64,000 nt of DNA from Oscillospiraceae bacterium (GCA_017459865.1 JAFUCD010000028.1:27804-91803); one strand, 5' to 3'. Counted from the stretch's first letter, positions 40,700 through 50,072 are shown. Notes: generated from the sequence alone by a model not told the origin. Translations and numbers: made by a program.

Positions 40700-41184
40700 G
40701 AACAAAGCGCAGCTTTCTGGAGGATACAGCATTGTTGGAAACCAATTTCACCCGTGTATACGACAAGTTCAAGCTTGAGTTTTTCCGCCGCCTGTTCGGT
40801 CTGGTGAAGGAGCGCGAGGGCTCGCTGAGCGCGATGGAGGCCTTCTCCGTGGAGATCATCCACCAGATGCAGAGCCCCACGATCAGCCAGTTTGCCGATT
40901 TTCTGGGCATCTCGCAGTCCAACGCCACCTATAAGGTGAACAGCCTGATCAAAAAGGGCTATATCGTGAAGGAGAATTCCGACATCGACCGGCGGGAATA
41001 TCACCTGAAGCTCACGGAGAAGTATTACAATTATAACGGCCTCATGAAGGGCTATGTGGACACCGTGATGCAGCGCATCGACGAGCGGTTCACGCCCGAG
41101 GAGGTACAGACCTTCGCGCGGATGCTGGGCGTGATCGCCGACGAGCTCATGCCGGAGACGGAGGTTTCAAATGAAACGCGCTGA
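40696..41184 (+). CDS. MarR-family transcriptional regulator
   Basis: A 162-residue winged-helix regulator: dimerisation helices at both ends and the DNA-binding part TISQFADFLGISQSNATYKVNSL followed by the wing VKENSDIDRREYHLKLT. Its ATG overlaps the stop of the DUF308 gene but lacks a ribosome binding site; GGAGGA at 40719 stands seven bases before an in-frame TTG at 40732, which may be the true start (150 residues). It may control the DUF308 operon or the divergent PAP2 gene. The ligand is unknown. Confidence 0.85.
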   Translation: MRTKRSFLEDTALLETNFTRVYDKFKLEFFRRLFGLVKEREGSLSAMEAFSVEIIHQMQSPTISQFADFLGISQSNATYKVNSLIKKGYIVKENSDIDRREYHLKLTEKYYNYNGLMKGYVDTVMQRIDERFTPEEVQTFARMLGVIADELMPETEVSNETR

Positions 41185-41211
41185 CGCGCATTCCATTTGA
41201 GAAGATTGCAC

Positions 41212-41353
41212 TGCACGGCTTTCTCTTTTCGCGAAAGTGCGACTTTCGCGAAAAGAGAAAGCCGTTTCGTGAAAAGTGTTTTCCACGCCACGGCGAAGCC
41301 GCGTCGGGAAAACGGATCAGATTCTATTTGCCGCTGCGGCGGCAAACTCTGCG
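41212..41353 (-). repeat. R2 hairpin element, copy e
   Basis: Read leftwards: GCAGAGTTTGCC, GC hairpin (GCCGCCGCAGCGGC), linker with CTGATC, hairpin GTTTTCC/GGAAAAC (41308-41314 and about 41279-41285), then a perfect 24-bp stem with 3-base loop (41215-41238/41242-41265). It lies between the MarR gene and the rplJL promoter, antisense to both. The 41185-41628 interval otherwise holds the promoter and L10 leader. Confidence 0.6.
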
Positions 41354-41446
41354 ACTCGCTAAGAGCAGCCTTCTGCGGTTGCTCGCTGTATGGCGTCTGC
41401 GGGCGCTCATGCGAGACTTTTTCCTTGATATTTCTTGAAAAAGTGC

Positions 41447-41475
41447 TTGACTTCCCTGCTCATATTTGTTATATT
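41447..41475 (+). promoter_or_regulatory. Promoter of rplJ-rplL
   Basis: TTGACT (41447-41452) and TATATT (41470-41475), 17-base spacer. Confidence 0.7.
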
Positions 41476-41485
41476 ATTTGAGCGC

Positions 41486-41600
41486 TCCAAAGACAGCAGG
41501 TGGCCGAGCGGTGTAAACCCTGCCGAGGATGCATCAATAGCTTGGTGTTTTTCTGCGATCCCGGAGCATGCTCCGGGGTTTTTTCTTGGGCGTGTGAACC
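41486..41600 (+). promoter_or_regulatory. Ribosomal protein L10 leader with attenuator
   Basis: The transcript start is followed by CCAAAGACAGCAGGTGG ... AACCCTGCCGAGG, the conserved fold of the L10 leader, to which the L10-L12 complex binds to repress its own operon. A perfect palindrome CCCGGAG-catg-CTCCGGG (41560-41577) followed by TTTTTT is an intrinsic terminator at the end of the leader, so control is probably by attenuation. Confidence 0.85.
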
Positions 41601-41628
41601 ATCAGAATTGTGGAGGTGAAACACACAA

Positions 41629-42174
41629 ATGCCGAACGCAAAAGTCCTCAGCGAGAAGCAGGCCGTCGTCGCGGCGCTCACCGAGCGTCTGCAGAACGCA
41701 GCCTCTGGCGTGTTTGTCGATTACAAGGGCATCACCGTCGCCGAAGATACCGCGCTGCGTTCCGAGCTGCGTCAGAACGAGGTCGAATATTCCGTCGTGA
41801 AGAACACCCTCGTCCGCTTCGCGCTCGACAAGTGCGGTCTCGAGGAGCTCGATGGTATCCTGAACGGTACCACGTCTCTCGCTACCAGCACGAGCGATCC
41901 CATCGTCCCCATCCGTCTCATCCACGAGGCGTCTGAGAAGATGAAGGATAAGTTCACCATCAAGGGCGCGTTCCTGGAGGGCAAGGTGCTCTCCGAGGCC
42001 GAGATCGCTGAGATCTCCGCGCTGCCCAACAAGGATGGTCTGCTTGCAAAGGTGCTTGGCACCATGCTCGCTCCCATCACCAGCCTGGCCGTCGTTCTGG
42101 GTCAGGTCGTCGAGCAGAAGGGCGGCTCCCTGGAGAGCGCCGAGCCTGCTGCCGAAGAAGCCGCCGCCGAGTAA
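41629..42174 (+). CDS. rplJ: Ribosomal protein L10
   Basis: The 181-residue product is L10 of the large subunit stalk base: FVDYKGITVAEDTALRSELRQ and VKNTLVRFALDK in the rRNA-binding half, then a C-terminal helix for L12 dimers ending AEPAAEEAAAE. GGAGG lies eleven bases before the ATG. It is first in the rplJ-rplL operon behind the L10 leader. Confidence 0.97.
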   Translation: MPNAKVLSEKQAVVAALTERLQNAASGVFVDYKGITVAEDTALRSELRQNEVEYSVVKNTLVRFALDKCGLEELDGILNGTTSLATSTSDPIVPIRLIHEASEKMKDKFTIKGAFLEGKVLSEAEIAEISALPNKDGLLAKVLGTMLAPITSLAVVLGQVVEQKGGSLESAEPAAEEAAAE

Positions 42175-42217
42175 ACCGGCGCACCACTCACATTAAAAAA
42201 TTAGGAGGAAATTACAA

Positions 42218-42595
42218 ATGGCTAGCGAAAAAGTCACTGCTCTGATCGAAGAGATCAAGGCTATGTCCGTTCTTGAGCTGTCCGCGCTCGTTCACGAAAT
42301 CGAGGATGTCTTCGGCGTCTCCGCCGCCGCTGCTGTCGCCGCTCCCGCTGCCGGCGCCGGCGCTGCTGCTGCCGCTGAGGAGAAGACCGAGTTTGACGTC
42401 GTTCTGACCGGCTTCGGCGATCAGAAGATCAAGGTCATCAAGGAAGTCCGCGGCATCACCGGCCTGGGCCTCGCCGAGGCGAAGGCGAAGGTCGAGGGCG
42501 TGCCCGCTGTCCTGAAGGAAGCTGTCTCCAAGGACGAGGCCGAGGAGCTCAAGAAGCAGCTCGAGGCCGTCGGCGCCACCGTCGAGCTCAAGTAA
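42218..42595 (+). CDS. rplL: Ribosomal protein L7/L12
   Basis: The 125-residue product is the stalk protein: N-terminal dimerisation helices ([25 protein letters not shown]), an Ala-rich hinge (about 38-55) and the factor-binding domain [23 protein letters not shown] ... [21 protein letters not shown] precedes the ATG. It is the last gene of the operon. Confidence 0.97.
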   Translation: MASEKVTALIEEIKAMSVLELSALVHEIEDVFGVSAAAAVAAPAAGAGAAAAAEEKTEFDVVLTGFGDQKIKVIKEVRGITGLGLAEAKAKVEGVPAVLKEAVSKDEAEELKKQLEAVGATVELK

Positions 42596-42611
42596 GAACA
42601 TCTTACACATC

Positions 42612-42650
42612 AAAACATGGCTGTCCAGCTCGGACAGCCATGTTTTTTTA
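42612..42650 (+). terminator. Terminator of rplJ-rplL
   Basis: A perfect 14-bp stem (42612-42625 with 42632-42645) continuing into TTTTTT. Confidence 0.9.
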
Positions 42651-42654
42651 GTCT

Positions 42655-42778
42655 CACAGAGTTTGCCGCCGCAGCGGCAAATAAGATCTGATCATTTTTG
42701 CCGCGCGGCTTTTGCCGGGCGTGCAAAAATACAACTCACAGGAAGTCCTCTTTGAGGACTTCCTGTGAAGCCGGAAGC
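42655..42778 (+). repeat. R2 hairpin element, copy c
   Basis: CACAGAGTTTGCC, GC hairpin (GCCGCCGCAGCGGC), linker CTGATC, hairpin ATTTTTGC/GCAAAAAT, then a perfect 14-bp stem with TTT loop (42737-42750/42754-42767). It lies between the rplL terminator and the interrupted lipase gene. Confidence 0.6.
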
Positions 42779-44662
42779 TTATCCGCCGCAGTTGCCGATG
42801 CCGGCGATGATGAGATCAAAGAGCGCTCTGGTATCGGCCGTCGTCTCGCTGAAGAGACCGCCCATATAGCTCAGATGATCCGTATCCTGCTGCGGGAACA
42901 CGTTCCACACACCCTTCTGGGCATTGGTCGTGCAGAAGCAGACGTTGACATGGGGGTCGTCCACCCAGACGCCGCTGAGGCTGTAATGTGCCGGCCAGCG
43001 GCTGGAAACGGGATTCACAAGCCCCGTGTTCGGCTGCCACTCCACGCCGGTGTACGTGGGCTTGACATTGATCGTCCGCTCATAGCGCCCATAGCCGTAC
43101 TGGAAGCTGCCCGTGGTCGTGCCGACATACCTGCCCATCTTCGAGCCGAAGTACGCCGCGAGGAACTGCATCCGGTTGGTGGGCACATAGCAGCCCTGAT
43201 CCGCGTCATAATAGGTGCGGTTGCCGTAGTACGAGAAGTAATAGACGTTCGAGGGCATCGTGATAGACTGGTTGATCCACATGGCGCGGTCGATCGTCAG
43301 ATCCTGATACGCGCTGTCATGATGCTGCACGAAGTTGGACGTGAGCACACCGTGCAGCGCGCTGACGAGGTCGTCATCGGGAGACGGCTGGATGCCGAAC
43401 TGCTCGAGCTGGAAGTCATAGATGCCCTTGAACGGCGTCAGGCCCAGCAGCTTCGCCAGATCGCGGGAGAGCCCCTCGAACGAATCGGTGAAGAGCTCGC
43501 TGGATTCGATGAACGTGGTGCCGTCGCTCGGCGCGTCCAGCATCGTGACCGAATAGATCCAGTCCGCCTTGCCGCCGGTGAACAGCGGCGAGAGCGCGCC
43601 CGTCTCGGGGTGCGCCTTCTGATAGGCCTTCTCCTCCGCGCTGCCGTTGGCGAGCAGCTCCAGCAGCAGACGCGAGCGCACGCCGCCAAAGCTGTGTCCG
43701 ACCAGATTGATCGGGTGCTGCGCGTCTCACGGCCCGTTCATCAGCTTGGAATACTGCCCTTTGCCGGTGTAGTCGCGGCCATAGCGGTCGTGTCCGTGCT
43801 CCAGAGCATGCTTCGCGCCGTAGTCCGTCACCGTGCCGGTGAGCTGCGCATACAGCTCGCACACGCTGTCCCACGCGCTGGACACCGGACCCATCGACGC
43901 CTCATAGACCTCGACGCCCTTCTCGCGCAGATACGGTGCGATCGCGCCGGAGGTGAAGCCCCAATACGGGAGGATGCCGTTGATCTGATCATAGGAGCCC
44001 CAGCCGAGCAGACCGTGCACCAGCACGACCGGGTACTGCGGGATCTTGTCCATATTGGCGGCGCCCATGAAGCGATACAGGAACGTGATGATCTGCGCAC
44101 GGGTGCAGGGATCGTTGGGCGAGAACGTGGTCTTGCTCGTGCCGGCGACAACGCCGATCTCCTTGCCCCACACGGTCGCGTCCTTGTAATAGGCGCTCGC
44201 CGGGACATCCCGGAACGAGGACGTGCCGTTTGTCGGCGGCGTGCCGCCATAGCGATAGAGCATCGTCACAGCCTGCGCGCGCGTCACGGTGGCGTCGGGC
44301 GCAAATTCGGTGGCGGTCACGCCGGTCGTGATGCCCATGGTGGACGCCCACAGGACGGCGTCATAATAATAAGCGCTGCTCGACACATCCCGGAACGGAT
44401 TTTTCGTGTCGACGCTGTGTGAGCCCGACAGCCGATACAGGAACGTGACCATCTCGGCGCGGGTGCAGGTGTTGTTCGGCGAGAACGTCCGCGCGGAGGT
44501 GCCGCTCGTGATCTCCTTGCCGACCGCCCACTCGACCGCGTCGGCATAGTACGCGCTGCCGGGTACATCCGAGAACCGCCCCGCCGCTGCCGCCGTCGGA
44601 ACCAGCAGGCTGCACGCCAGACACAGCGCCAGGAGCAATCCCAAAAACCGTCTTCTCTTCAT
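42779..44662 (-). pseudogene. SLH-lipase gene interrupted by one in-frame TGA
   Basis: One frame of 627 codons is broken only by TGA at 43727-43729 (codon 312). Before it are a signal peptide, three SLH domains (about 28-205) and the start of a lipase domain with the oxyanion motif VVLVHGLLGWG. After it the same frame continues DAQHPINLVGHSFGGVRSR, with the nucleophile Ser at 324, and later TDHLSYMGG, which fits the His region of staphylococcal-type lipases. Related lipases carry Trp or another residue in this loop, so TGG to TGA is the simplest change. Without readthrough the product stops just before its catalytic Ser. Sequencing error, pseudogenisation or readthrough remain open. AGGAGG precedes the ATG. 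Confidence 0.75.
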
Positions 44663-44791
44663 GCTTCTCTCCTCCTGTAGAGCAAAAGGTTATTTACACT
44701 TTAACACTATTGCGTCCATTTGTCCACATTTTGCAGCAAATATTCAGAGGAATTCGGAAGTTTTTTATCACATGTGTCACAATTTTACAGG

Positions 44792-45553
44792 TTATTCCAT
44801 TACGACGTCATATCCGACGCCGTCGCTGTAGTGCCACCACTCGGCGCTGTAGCCGACGAAGCCCTCGGCCTGCATGGCGGACTCCAGAATGGCGACATTG
44901 CTCTGCGCCTCGGCGGAGACGTCGCTGTAATTTCGATCCGCGAGCGCGGAGAACTCGTCGAACCCGCTCGGCATGGGGATCTCGGTCCCGTCGGCGCGCA
45001 CCAGCGTCAGGTCGATCGTGTTGCCGCGGCTGTGGGAGGAGTAGCCGTTGTTGGGATTCGCGACATAGGCGCTGTTCGGGCAGACCTCCCAGAGCCTGAA
45101 CTGCGCGGACACCGGGCGGTAGGCGTCCCAGATCTTGAGACTGTATCCCTGCGCGAGCAGCGCCTCCTGCACGCGCGCGAGCTTTTTGAGCGTGCCGTAG
45201 CGCAGGCGGGCGTCCGTGAAGTCATAGATCCGCTGCCCGGTGAAGTTGTCGGTCGTGGCATAGCGCAGGTCCACATAGATCGTCGGGATCACGTCCTTCA
45301 CGAGCACGAGATCGCTGTCCGCGGGCTCGGGCGTCGGCTCCGGCGTCGCGGTCGGCTCGGGCGTCTTGTCCGGGTCCGCCGCCGGGATCGGCGCGGCAGA
45401 GGACGGCGCCTGCGCCGCTGTGTCCTGTGCCGCCGCGGACGGCTCCGGCGCCCTCTGCGCCGCCGACAGCCGCAGCGCGATGAAGCACCCCAGCCCCAGC
45501 AGCACCGCCGCCAGCAGCGCGATCAGGAGGATCAGCCCTGTCCGTTTCTTCAT
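44792..45553 (-). CDS. VanX/M15D-type D-Ala-D-Ala dipeptidase, membrane-anchored
   Basis: The 253-residue product has an N-terminal membrane helix (about 5-27), an Ala/Pro linker with TPEPTATPEPTPEP, and an M15D peptidase domain (about 80-253). Zinc ligands are in SSHSRGNTIDLTL (His, Asp) and EWWHYS (catalytic Glu, His); WDAYRP carries the conserved Arg. Homologues cut D-Ala-D-Ala or act in wall recycling. No vanHA or vanRS genes are nearby, so a resistance role is not indicated. The start 45553 has GAGGAG upstream; the longer frame does not. Confidence 0.88.
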   Translation of the reverse strand: MKKRTGLILLIALLAAVLLGLGCFIALRLSAAQRAPEPSAAAQDTAAQAPSSAAPIPAADPDKTPEPTATPEPTPEPADSDLVLVKDVIPTIYVDLRYATTDNFTGQRIYDFTDARLRYGTLKKLARVQEALLAQGYSLKIWDAYRPVSAQFRLWEVCPNSAYVANPNNGYSSHSRGNTIDLTLVRADGTEIPMPSGFDEFSALADRNYSDVSAEAQSNVAILESAMQAEGFVGYSAEWWHYSDGVGYDVVME

Positions 45554-45806
45554 ACGTTGTCTCCTCTTCCCTGTCAAAAGCATTGTTGTTCTCATAAGCT
45601 ATGATGCCACCGCGGCCGCCGCTTTGTCAAGCCTGCTTTACGAGCGACTTCCCCAAGAAGACGACATTGCATCGTTTTTTGCGCAATCATCAAGAATTGT
45701 AACACATGTTATACTTTGGGTGATGATTATTCGTGGAATATGGGTTAAAATGTAAAAGATTTGAAGCATTATCACGATTATTGTTGAAACGGAGGATGCG
45801 GCCATC

Positions 45807-46364
45807 ATGAAGCGCAATCGGACGAAGCGTGCAATTGCGGATGCTTTTGTTGTACTGCTCAACGAAAACACGATCGACAAGATCACCGTGAAGATGATCA
45901 CGGACGCTGTCGGCTGCAGCCGGAAAACGTTTTACTATTACTTCACGGACGTCTATGAGCTGACGCGCTATGTCTGCGACAACCATGTGCAGACGTTCAT
46001 GGGCATCGCCAGCGGCGTCGACGGTGTGCGCGACGCGTTCCTCGCGCTCGTGAATTATCTCAACGAGCACCGCCAGGTCATCCTGAACATGTTCCACGGC
46101 TACGGCAAGCAGGAGCTCCAGCGCTTCACGTGGCAGACCACGCAGTTTTACACCAGCCGCTTCATCTCCCATTACACCGAGGGCCGCAGCATCACGGAGG
46201 AACAGCTCGAGCCTGTGATCCACATGTATGAGTACATGCTCTTCGGCATGCTGGTCGACTGGCTGGAGCACAGCATGACCCAGATCGATTACCAGCGCAC
46301 GCTGGACATCGCCCTGTCCGGTCTCCCCTATGTCATCAAGGATCTGGAGAGACGGGAAGCTTAA
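45807..46364 (+). CDS. TetR-family transcriptional regulator
   Basis: A 185-residue regulator with an N-terminal TetR helix-turn-helix (TKRAIADAFVVLL ... ITVKMITDAVGCSRKTFYYYFTDVYEL) and an all-helical ligand domain with a C-terminal TetR_C-like region. GGAGG precedes the ATG. Target genes and ligand are unknown; the divergent VanX-like gene is a candidate. It is monocistronic. Confidence 0.88.
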   Translation: MKRNRTKRAIADAFVVLLNENTIDKITVKMITDAVGCSRKTFYYYFTDVYELTRYVCDNHVQTFMGIASGVDGVRDAFLALVNYLNEHRQVILNMFHGYGKQELQRFTWQTTQFYTSRFISHYTEGRSITEEQLEPVIHMYEYMLFGMLVDWLEHSMTQIDYQRTLDIALSGLPYVIKDLERREA

Positions 46365-46381
46365 AAACGAATCTCACACAT

Positions 46382-46423
46382 AAAGGGGCCGTTGCAAAAT
46401 GCAGATTTTGCAACGGCCCCTTT
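46382..46423. terminator. Bidirectional terminator
   Basis: A perfect 19-bp stem with GCAG loop (46382-46400 with 46405-46423) between the convergent TetR gene and the small-protein/GNAT operon. Confidence 0.85.
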
Positions 46424-46485
46424 GTTGTGGAAAAAGCGGTTGAAAGTGTGGATTATGTTAACAAGCGCGTGCGTTTGGCGCTGTT

Positions 46486-46644
46486 TTACGCCTTCTCGCG
46501 CTCGAAGGTGACGACGAATTCGTCCCCATCATATTCCGCGCTCTGCACGATCCAACCCGCCTTGCCCTCTTTGGAGAGCAGCTCGGCGAGCTCCCCCGCG
46601 CTGACGGTATTACGGTTGTAGCGTTCGGTTTTGGTTTTCATCAT
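46486..46644 (-). CDS. Small hypothetical protein (DUF4177-like)
   Basis: A 52-residue protein: MMKTKTERYNRN, a short helix AGELAELLSKEGKAGW and strands IVQSAEYDGDEFVVTFERE. Size and the EGKAGWIVQ pattern recall DUF4177, a small alpha/beta family of unknown role. AGGAGG stands eight bases before the chosen ATG, so it is likely real. It follows the GNAT gene by 36 bases. Confidence 0.65.
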   Translation of the reverse strand: MMKTKTERYNRNTVSAGELAELLSKEGKAGWIVQSAEYDGDEFVVTFEREKA

Positions 46645-46680
46645 GGTCCATTCCTCCTGGTGGTTCATTTGTTGCTCTTA

Positions 46681-47160
46681 TCATACCGAAAAACGCGGCA
46701 AATTGCAAGCGCATTCGTCCGGGTGCCGGATGAGCTCCAGATATGGCAGCTCCTCAAAGCCGGCGGCGGTGTAGACCCGCACAGCAGACGTGTTCTCCCG
46801 CTCCGCCTCCAGGCGCAGCACGGCGTCGGGGCGGTTCGCCGCGAGCTGCTGCAGAAAGCGGCTGCCCGCGCCCTGACCGCGCGCCTCCGGGACGAGATAC
46901 AGATCCTCAAGCCAGAGACACGGACGCCCGAATTCGGTGGAGAAGCTCTCCGCCGTCATAGCATACCCGACGAGGCGCTCCCCCGCCGTGAACACATAGC
47001 CTGTGAGCGGCGTCCCGGGCGTGAGGCACGCTTCGATATCCGCGCGGTAGATCGCGTCCGAGCCGTCAGAGAGAACGGCGGGCGAGGTATAAAACGCGCG
47101 CATCATAGCGTACACGGTATCAAAGTCCGCGCGGGTCATTTCCCGCCAGGTGATTTCCAT
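46681..47160 (-). CDS. GNAT-family N-acetyltransferase
   Basis: The 159-residue product has the GNAT acetyl-CoA site LEDLYLVPEARGQGAGSRFLQQL (motif A, Q/R-x-x-G-x-G/A) and the C-terminal ENTSAVRVYTAAGFEEL. The substrate (amine or protein) cannot be told. AAAGGAG precedes the ATG. It is first in a two-gene transcript with the small protein. Confidence 0.9.
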   Translation of the reverse strand: MEITWREMTRADFDTVYAMMRAFYTSPAVLSDGSDAIYRADIEACLTPGTPLTGYVFTAGERLVGYAMTAESFSTEFGRPCLWLEDLYLVPEARGQGAGSRFLQQLAANRPDAVLRLEAERENTSAVRVYTAAGFEELPYLELIRHPDECACNLPRFSV

Positions 47161-47179
47161 AACGATGCTCCTTTAATTT

Positions 47180-47209
47180 AATGCATCGAGAACGGATCTC
47201 GGTGCATTT
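47180..47209. repeat. Duplicated hairpin (left copy)
   Basis: A 30-bp hairpin sequence, AATGCATCGAG...CTCGGTGCATTT, identical but for one base to 47582-47611, the rplQ terminator hairpin. The two copies flank a hairpin-dense stretch. Confidence 0.6.
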
Positions 47210-47449
47210 GAGACTGTAGACAAACCTATGCTGCTGACTTATGAAACAGAGCAGCGGGGAGCTGCGTCCGAATGACTTGCGCAAGTCACCATAAGAGGTA
47301 AAACCTCTTATGGATGACGGCGAAAGTCATTCCTCCTTCACCAACATGCACAGGCGTGTGCATGTTGGAAAGGAAGACCGGGGAAGCGGATATGGAGCCG
47401 GTGCGCATACGCGCAGCTGCGGAATGGAGCGCGCCCGGTCTGACGTTAA
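47210..47449. other. Hairpin-dense intergenic stretch
   Basis: No gene is supported. It holds CATAAGAGG/CCTCTTATG (47290-47312), an enclosing pair GAATGACTT/AAGTCATTC, and a perfect 12-bp stem (47341-47352/47357-47368). It adjoins the R1b element. Confidence 0.5.
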
Positions 47450-47580
47450 GGCCGCCTCGAATTCAATCCATTGTCGCCGCAATCTGTCTAAAAAAGTTTT
47501 TGCTTTTTTAGACAGATTGCTGTTTGCGGAGCAAACATATTGGCGACGTGTCATTGTGTCGACACTTTGACGACACAATG
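47450..47580 (-). repeat. R1 hairpin element, copy b
   Basis: Read leftwards: a 10-bp stem (47580-47571/47561-47552), core GTCGCCAATATGTTTGC, small hairpin TTTGC-tcc-GCAAA, a perfect 18-bp stem (47520-47503/47496-47479), and tail GCGGCGAC..TGGATT.AATTC. The order and conserved parts are those of copy a at 13948, but both long stems have unrelated sequences. Confidence 0.65.
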
Positions 47581-47612
47581 AAATGCACCGAGAACGGATC
47601 TCGGTGCATTTT
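47580..47612 (-). terminator. Terminator of the ribosomal operon
   Basis: AAATGCACCGAGA pairs with TCTCGGTGCATTT around a five-base loop, 17 bases past the rplQ stop. The T-run on the minus strand is short (ATTTCATTG). Confidence 0.6.
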
Positions 47613-47628
47613 GATTTTGTGTATTCGA

Positions 47629-47970
47629 TTACACGAGCTCGATGACGGCCATCTCGGCAGCATCGCCGCGGCGGGTGCCGATGCGGGTGATGCGGGTGTA
47701 GCCGCCGTTGCGCTCGGCATAGCCGGGGGCGACGGTATCAAAGAGCTTCTTGGCAACGTCCTCGCGGGTGATGAAGGTCAGCGCCTGACGGTATGCGCTC
47801 AGGCCGCCCTTCTTGCCAAGGGTGATCATTTTCTCGGCCATGGGAGCGATCTCCTTGGCGCGGAAGAGCGTGGTCTCCATGCGGCCGTTGTCGAGCAGGT
47901 CGGTCACCTGCTGACGCAGCATCGCTCTGCGCTGATCGCTGGTCTTACCGAGTTTCCTTGTTCCGGGCAT
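47629..47970 (-). CDS. rplQ: Ribosomal protein L17
   Basis: The 113-residue product is L17 of the large subunit: [26 protein letters not shown] at the N-terminus, [21 protein letters not shown] at the end. Full length for Firmicutes. AAGGAGG precedes the ATG. It is the last gene of the ribosomal operon, directly after rpoA as usual. Confidence 0.97.
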   Translation of the reverse strand: MPGTRKLGKTSDQRRAMLRQQVTDLLDNGRMETTLFRAKEIAPMAEKMITLGKKGGLSAYRQALTFITREDVAKKLFDTVAPGYAERNGGYTRITRIGTRRGDAAEMAVIELV

Positions 47971-48002
47971 ATCGGTTTATCCTCCTTGTAGGGTTGGTGT
48001 TA

Positions 48003-48956
48003 TTACTGCTGAGAATCGTCGCTCGCGAGGGACAGGCCCATCATGGCGAGCTTGTGTTCGACCTCTTCCAGAGACTTGCGACCGAGGTTGCGCACCTTGA
48101 TCATCTCTTCCTGCGTCTTGTTGGTGAGATCCTCGACGGTGTTGATGTTCGCGCGCTTCAGGCAGTTGAAGCTGCGGACCGAGAGATCGAGCTCCTCGAT
48201 GGTCATCTTCATGACCGTGTCGGGACGCTTGACTTCCTTTTCCACCACGGTGCTCCGGCTGCCGATGGAATCGGACAGGTCGGTGAACAGGGTGAAGTGA
48301 TCGCAGAGGATCTTGGCGCCCAGGGACAGCGCATCCCGCGCGGAGATGGTGTTGTCCGTCCAGACCTCGATCGTCAGCTTGTCGAAGTCGGTCTGGTTGC
48401 CGACGCGGGTGTTTTCCACGGCGTAGTTCACCTTCAGGACCGGCGCGTAGATCGAGTCGACGGGAATGGTGCCGATGATCTGCTGTGCGCTTTTGTTCTT
48501 GTCGGCGGGAACATAGCCTCTGCCCTTGTCGAGCGTGATCTCCATGGAGAGCGCGCCGTCGGGGCCGAGCGTGGCGATGTGCTTTTCGGGATTCAGGATC
48601 TCGACGTCCGCGTCGGGCTTGATGTCCTCAGCGGTGACCTCGCCTTCGCCGGCGGCCTCGATATATACGGTCTTGGGACCGTCGGTGAGAAGGTTGGCGA
48701 TGATGCCCTTGACGTTCAGAACGATCTCGGTCACATCCTCCTTCACACCGGGGATAGTGGAAAACTCGTGCTGCACTCCGTTGATACGGATGGAGGTCGC
48801 AGCGGTGCCGGGGAGAGAAGAGAGCAGAACTCTGCGCAGAGAGTTGCCCAGCGTCGTGCCGTAACCGCGCTCCAGGGGTTCGATCACATACTTGCCGTAA
48901 GACGGATCCTCGGGCGTTTCAATGCATTCGATGCGCGGCTTTTCAATTTCAATCAT
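48003..48956 (-). CDS. rpoA: RNA polymerase alpha subunit
   Basis: The 317-residue product is alpha: an N-terminal dimerisation domain ([26 protein letters not shown]) to about residue 230 and a C-terminal domain ([44 protein letters not shown]) that contacts UP elements and activators. It ends with a short Ser/Asp tail. Position between rpsD and rplQ is canonical. Confidence 0.98.
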   Translation of the reverse strand: MIEIEKPRIECIETPEDPSYGKYVIEPLERGYGTTLGNSLRRVLLSSLPGTAATSIRINGVQHEFSTIPGVKEDVTEIVLNVKGIIANLLTDGPKTVYIEAAGEGEVTAEDIKPDADVEILNPEKHIATLGPDGALSMEITLDKGRGYVPADKNKSAQQIIGTIPVDSIYAPVLKVNYAVENTRVGNQTDFDKLTIEVWTDNTISARDALSLGAKILCDHFTLFTDLSDSIGSRSTVVEKEVKRPDTVMKMTIEELDLSVRSFNCLKRANINTVEDLTNKTQEEMIKVRNLGRKSLEEVEHKLAMMGLSLASDDSQQ

Positions 48957-49038
48957 ATTCGACTAAACCCTCCTAATTCAGTTGTTGCGTCTTTCGAGAC
49001 GCGGTGGTTGTCAGCTTACCAATTTGAGGGTCTCTATA

Positions 49039-49638
49039 TTACTTGGAATACAGCTCGACGATGAGGTGTTCCTCGACAGGCAGATCGATGTCCTCGCGCG
49101 CGGGAGCGGCGACGACCTTCGCGACCATGTTGTTGGCGTCATACTCGAGCCACTTCGGCGTGGCGCGGTAGGAGCTGCCCTCGACATTGGCCTTGATCTT
49201 CTCGAGGTTCTTGCTGGAGTCCTTCAGCGTAATAACCATACCCGGTTTCACGAGGAAGCTGGGGATGTTGACCTTGCGGCCGTTGACGGTGACGTGACCG
49301 TGAGAGACAAGCTGGCGTGCCTCGGGACGGGTCATCGCAAAGCCCAGACGATAAACGACGTTGTCGAGACGGCTCTCGAGGATGCTCAGGAGGTTCTCGC
49401 CCGTCTTGCCCTGACGGCGCTCGGCCATCTCATAGTAGCCCTTGAACTGACGCTCGAGGACACCATAGACGAACTTGACCTTCTGCTTCTCGTTGAGCTG
49501 GCGGCCGTACTCGGACTGCTTGCGGCGAACCTGGCCCTTGGGGTTGCGCTTGGTGGTCTTCTTAGCGTAGCCCAGCTCGGCCGGGGAAATGCCCAGAGCC
49601 TTGCAGCGCTTTGCGATCGGCTGAATGTTTCTTGCCAT
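49039..49638 (-). CDS. rpsD: Ribosomal protein S4
   Basis: The 199-residue product is S4, a primary 16S rRNA binder. The S4 RNA-binding domain is seen as [40 protein letters not shown]. The N-terminal zinc Cys cluster of some S4 proteins is absent, so this is the zinc-free form. GGAGG precedes the ATG. Confidence 0.97.
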   Translation of the reverse strand: MARNIQPIAKRCKALGISPAELGYAKKTTKRNPKGQVRRKQSEYGRQLNEKQKVKFVYGVLERQFKGYYEMAERRQGKTGENLLSILESRLDNVVYRLGFAMTRPEARQLVSHGHVTVNGRKVNIPSFLVKPGMVITLKDSSKNLEKIKANVEGSSYRATPKWLEYDANNMVAKVVAAPAREDIDLPVEEHLIVELYSK

Positions 49639-49657
49639 TGTATCTTACCTCCTTCAA

Positions 49658-50056
49658 TCAAACGCGACGGCGCTTCGGGGGACGGCAGCCGTTGTGCGGG
49701 ATGGGAGTGACGTCCTTGATCATCGTGACCTCGAGACCGGCGGTCTGGAGGGCGCGGATCGCAGCTTCACGTCCCGAGCCGGGACCCTTGACGAAGACTT
49801 CGACCGTCTTCAGACCATGCTCCATCGCCGCCTTGGCAGCGGTCTCGGCAGCGGTCTGAGCCGCGAAGGGGGTAGACTTCTTGCTTCCACGGAAGCCCAT
49901 GCCGCCCGCAGACGCCCAGGAGATGGCGTTGCCCTGCGTATCGGTGATGGTCACCATGGTGTTGTTGAAGGAAGAGCTGATATGAACGGCGCCCTTCTCG
50001 ATATTTTTGCGCTCTTTGCGGCGCGTTCTAACTTTCTTACCTTTCGGTGCAGCCAT
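49658..50056 (-). CDS. rpsK: Ribosomal protein S11
   Basis: The 132-residue product is S11: [30 protein letters not shown], then [30 protein letters not shown], ending [13 protein letters not shown]. It forms the small-subunit platform near the mRNA exit. It lies between rpsM and rpsD as in other Firmicutes. Confidence 0.97.
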   Translation of the reverse strand: MAAPKGKKVRTRRKERKNIEKGAVHISSSFNNTMVTITDTQGNAISWASAGGMGFRGSKKSTPFAAQTAAETAAKAAMEHGLKTVEVFVKGPGSGREAAIRALQTAGLEVTMIKDVTPIPHNGCRPPKRRRV

Positions 50057-50072
50057 GATTCAGTTCCCTCCC

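Noticed and set aside
41500..41545. A tRNA-like sequence (GTGGCCGAGCGGT) before rplJ
   Set aside because: It lacks a full cloverleaf and forms part of the conserved L10 leader.
43727..43729. Selenocysteine at the in-frame TGA
   Set aside because: The position lies outside the active site in a loop where Trp is expected, and no selenocysteine insertion hairpin is apparent just downstream. Nonsense mutation or error is simpler.
44792..45553. Vancomycin resistance locus, from a VanX-like peptidase and a VanW protein
   Set aside because: The two genes are 20 kb apart and no vanH, vanA-type ligase or vanRS pair is present. Both families have housekeeping wall roles.
47180..47611. CRISPR-like array from repeated hairpins
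   Set aside because: There are only two copies of one hairpin and no regular repeat-spacer spacing; no cas genes are in the window.
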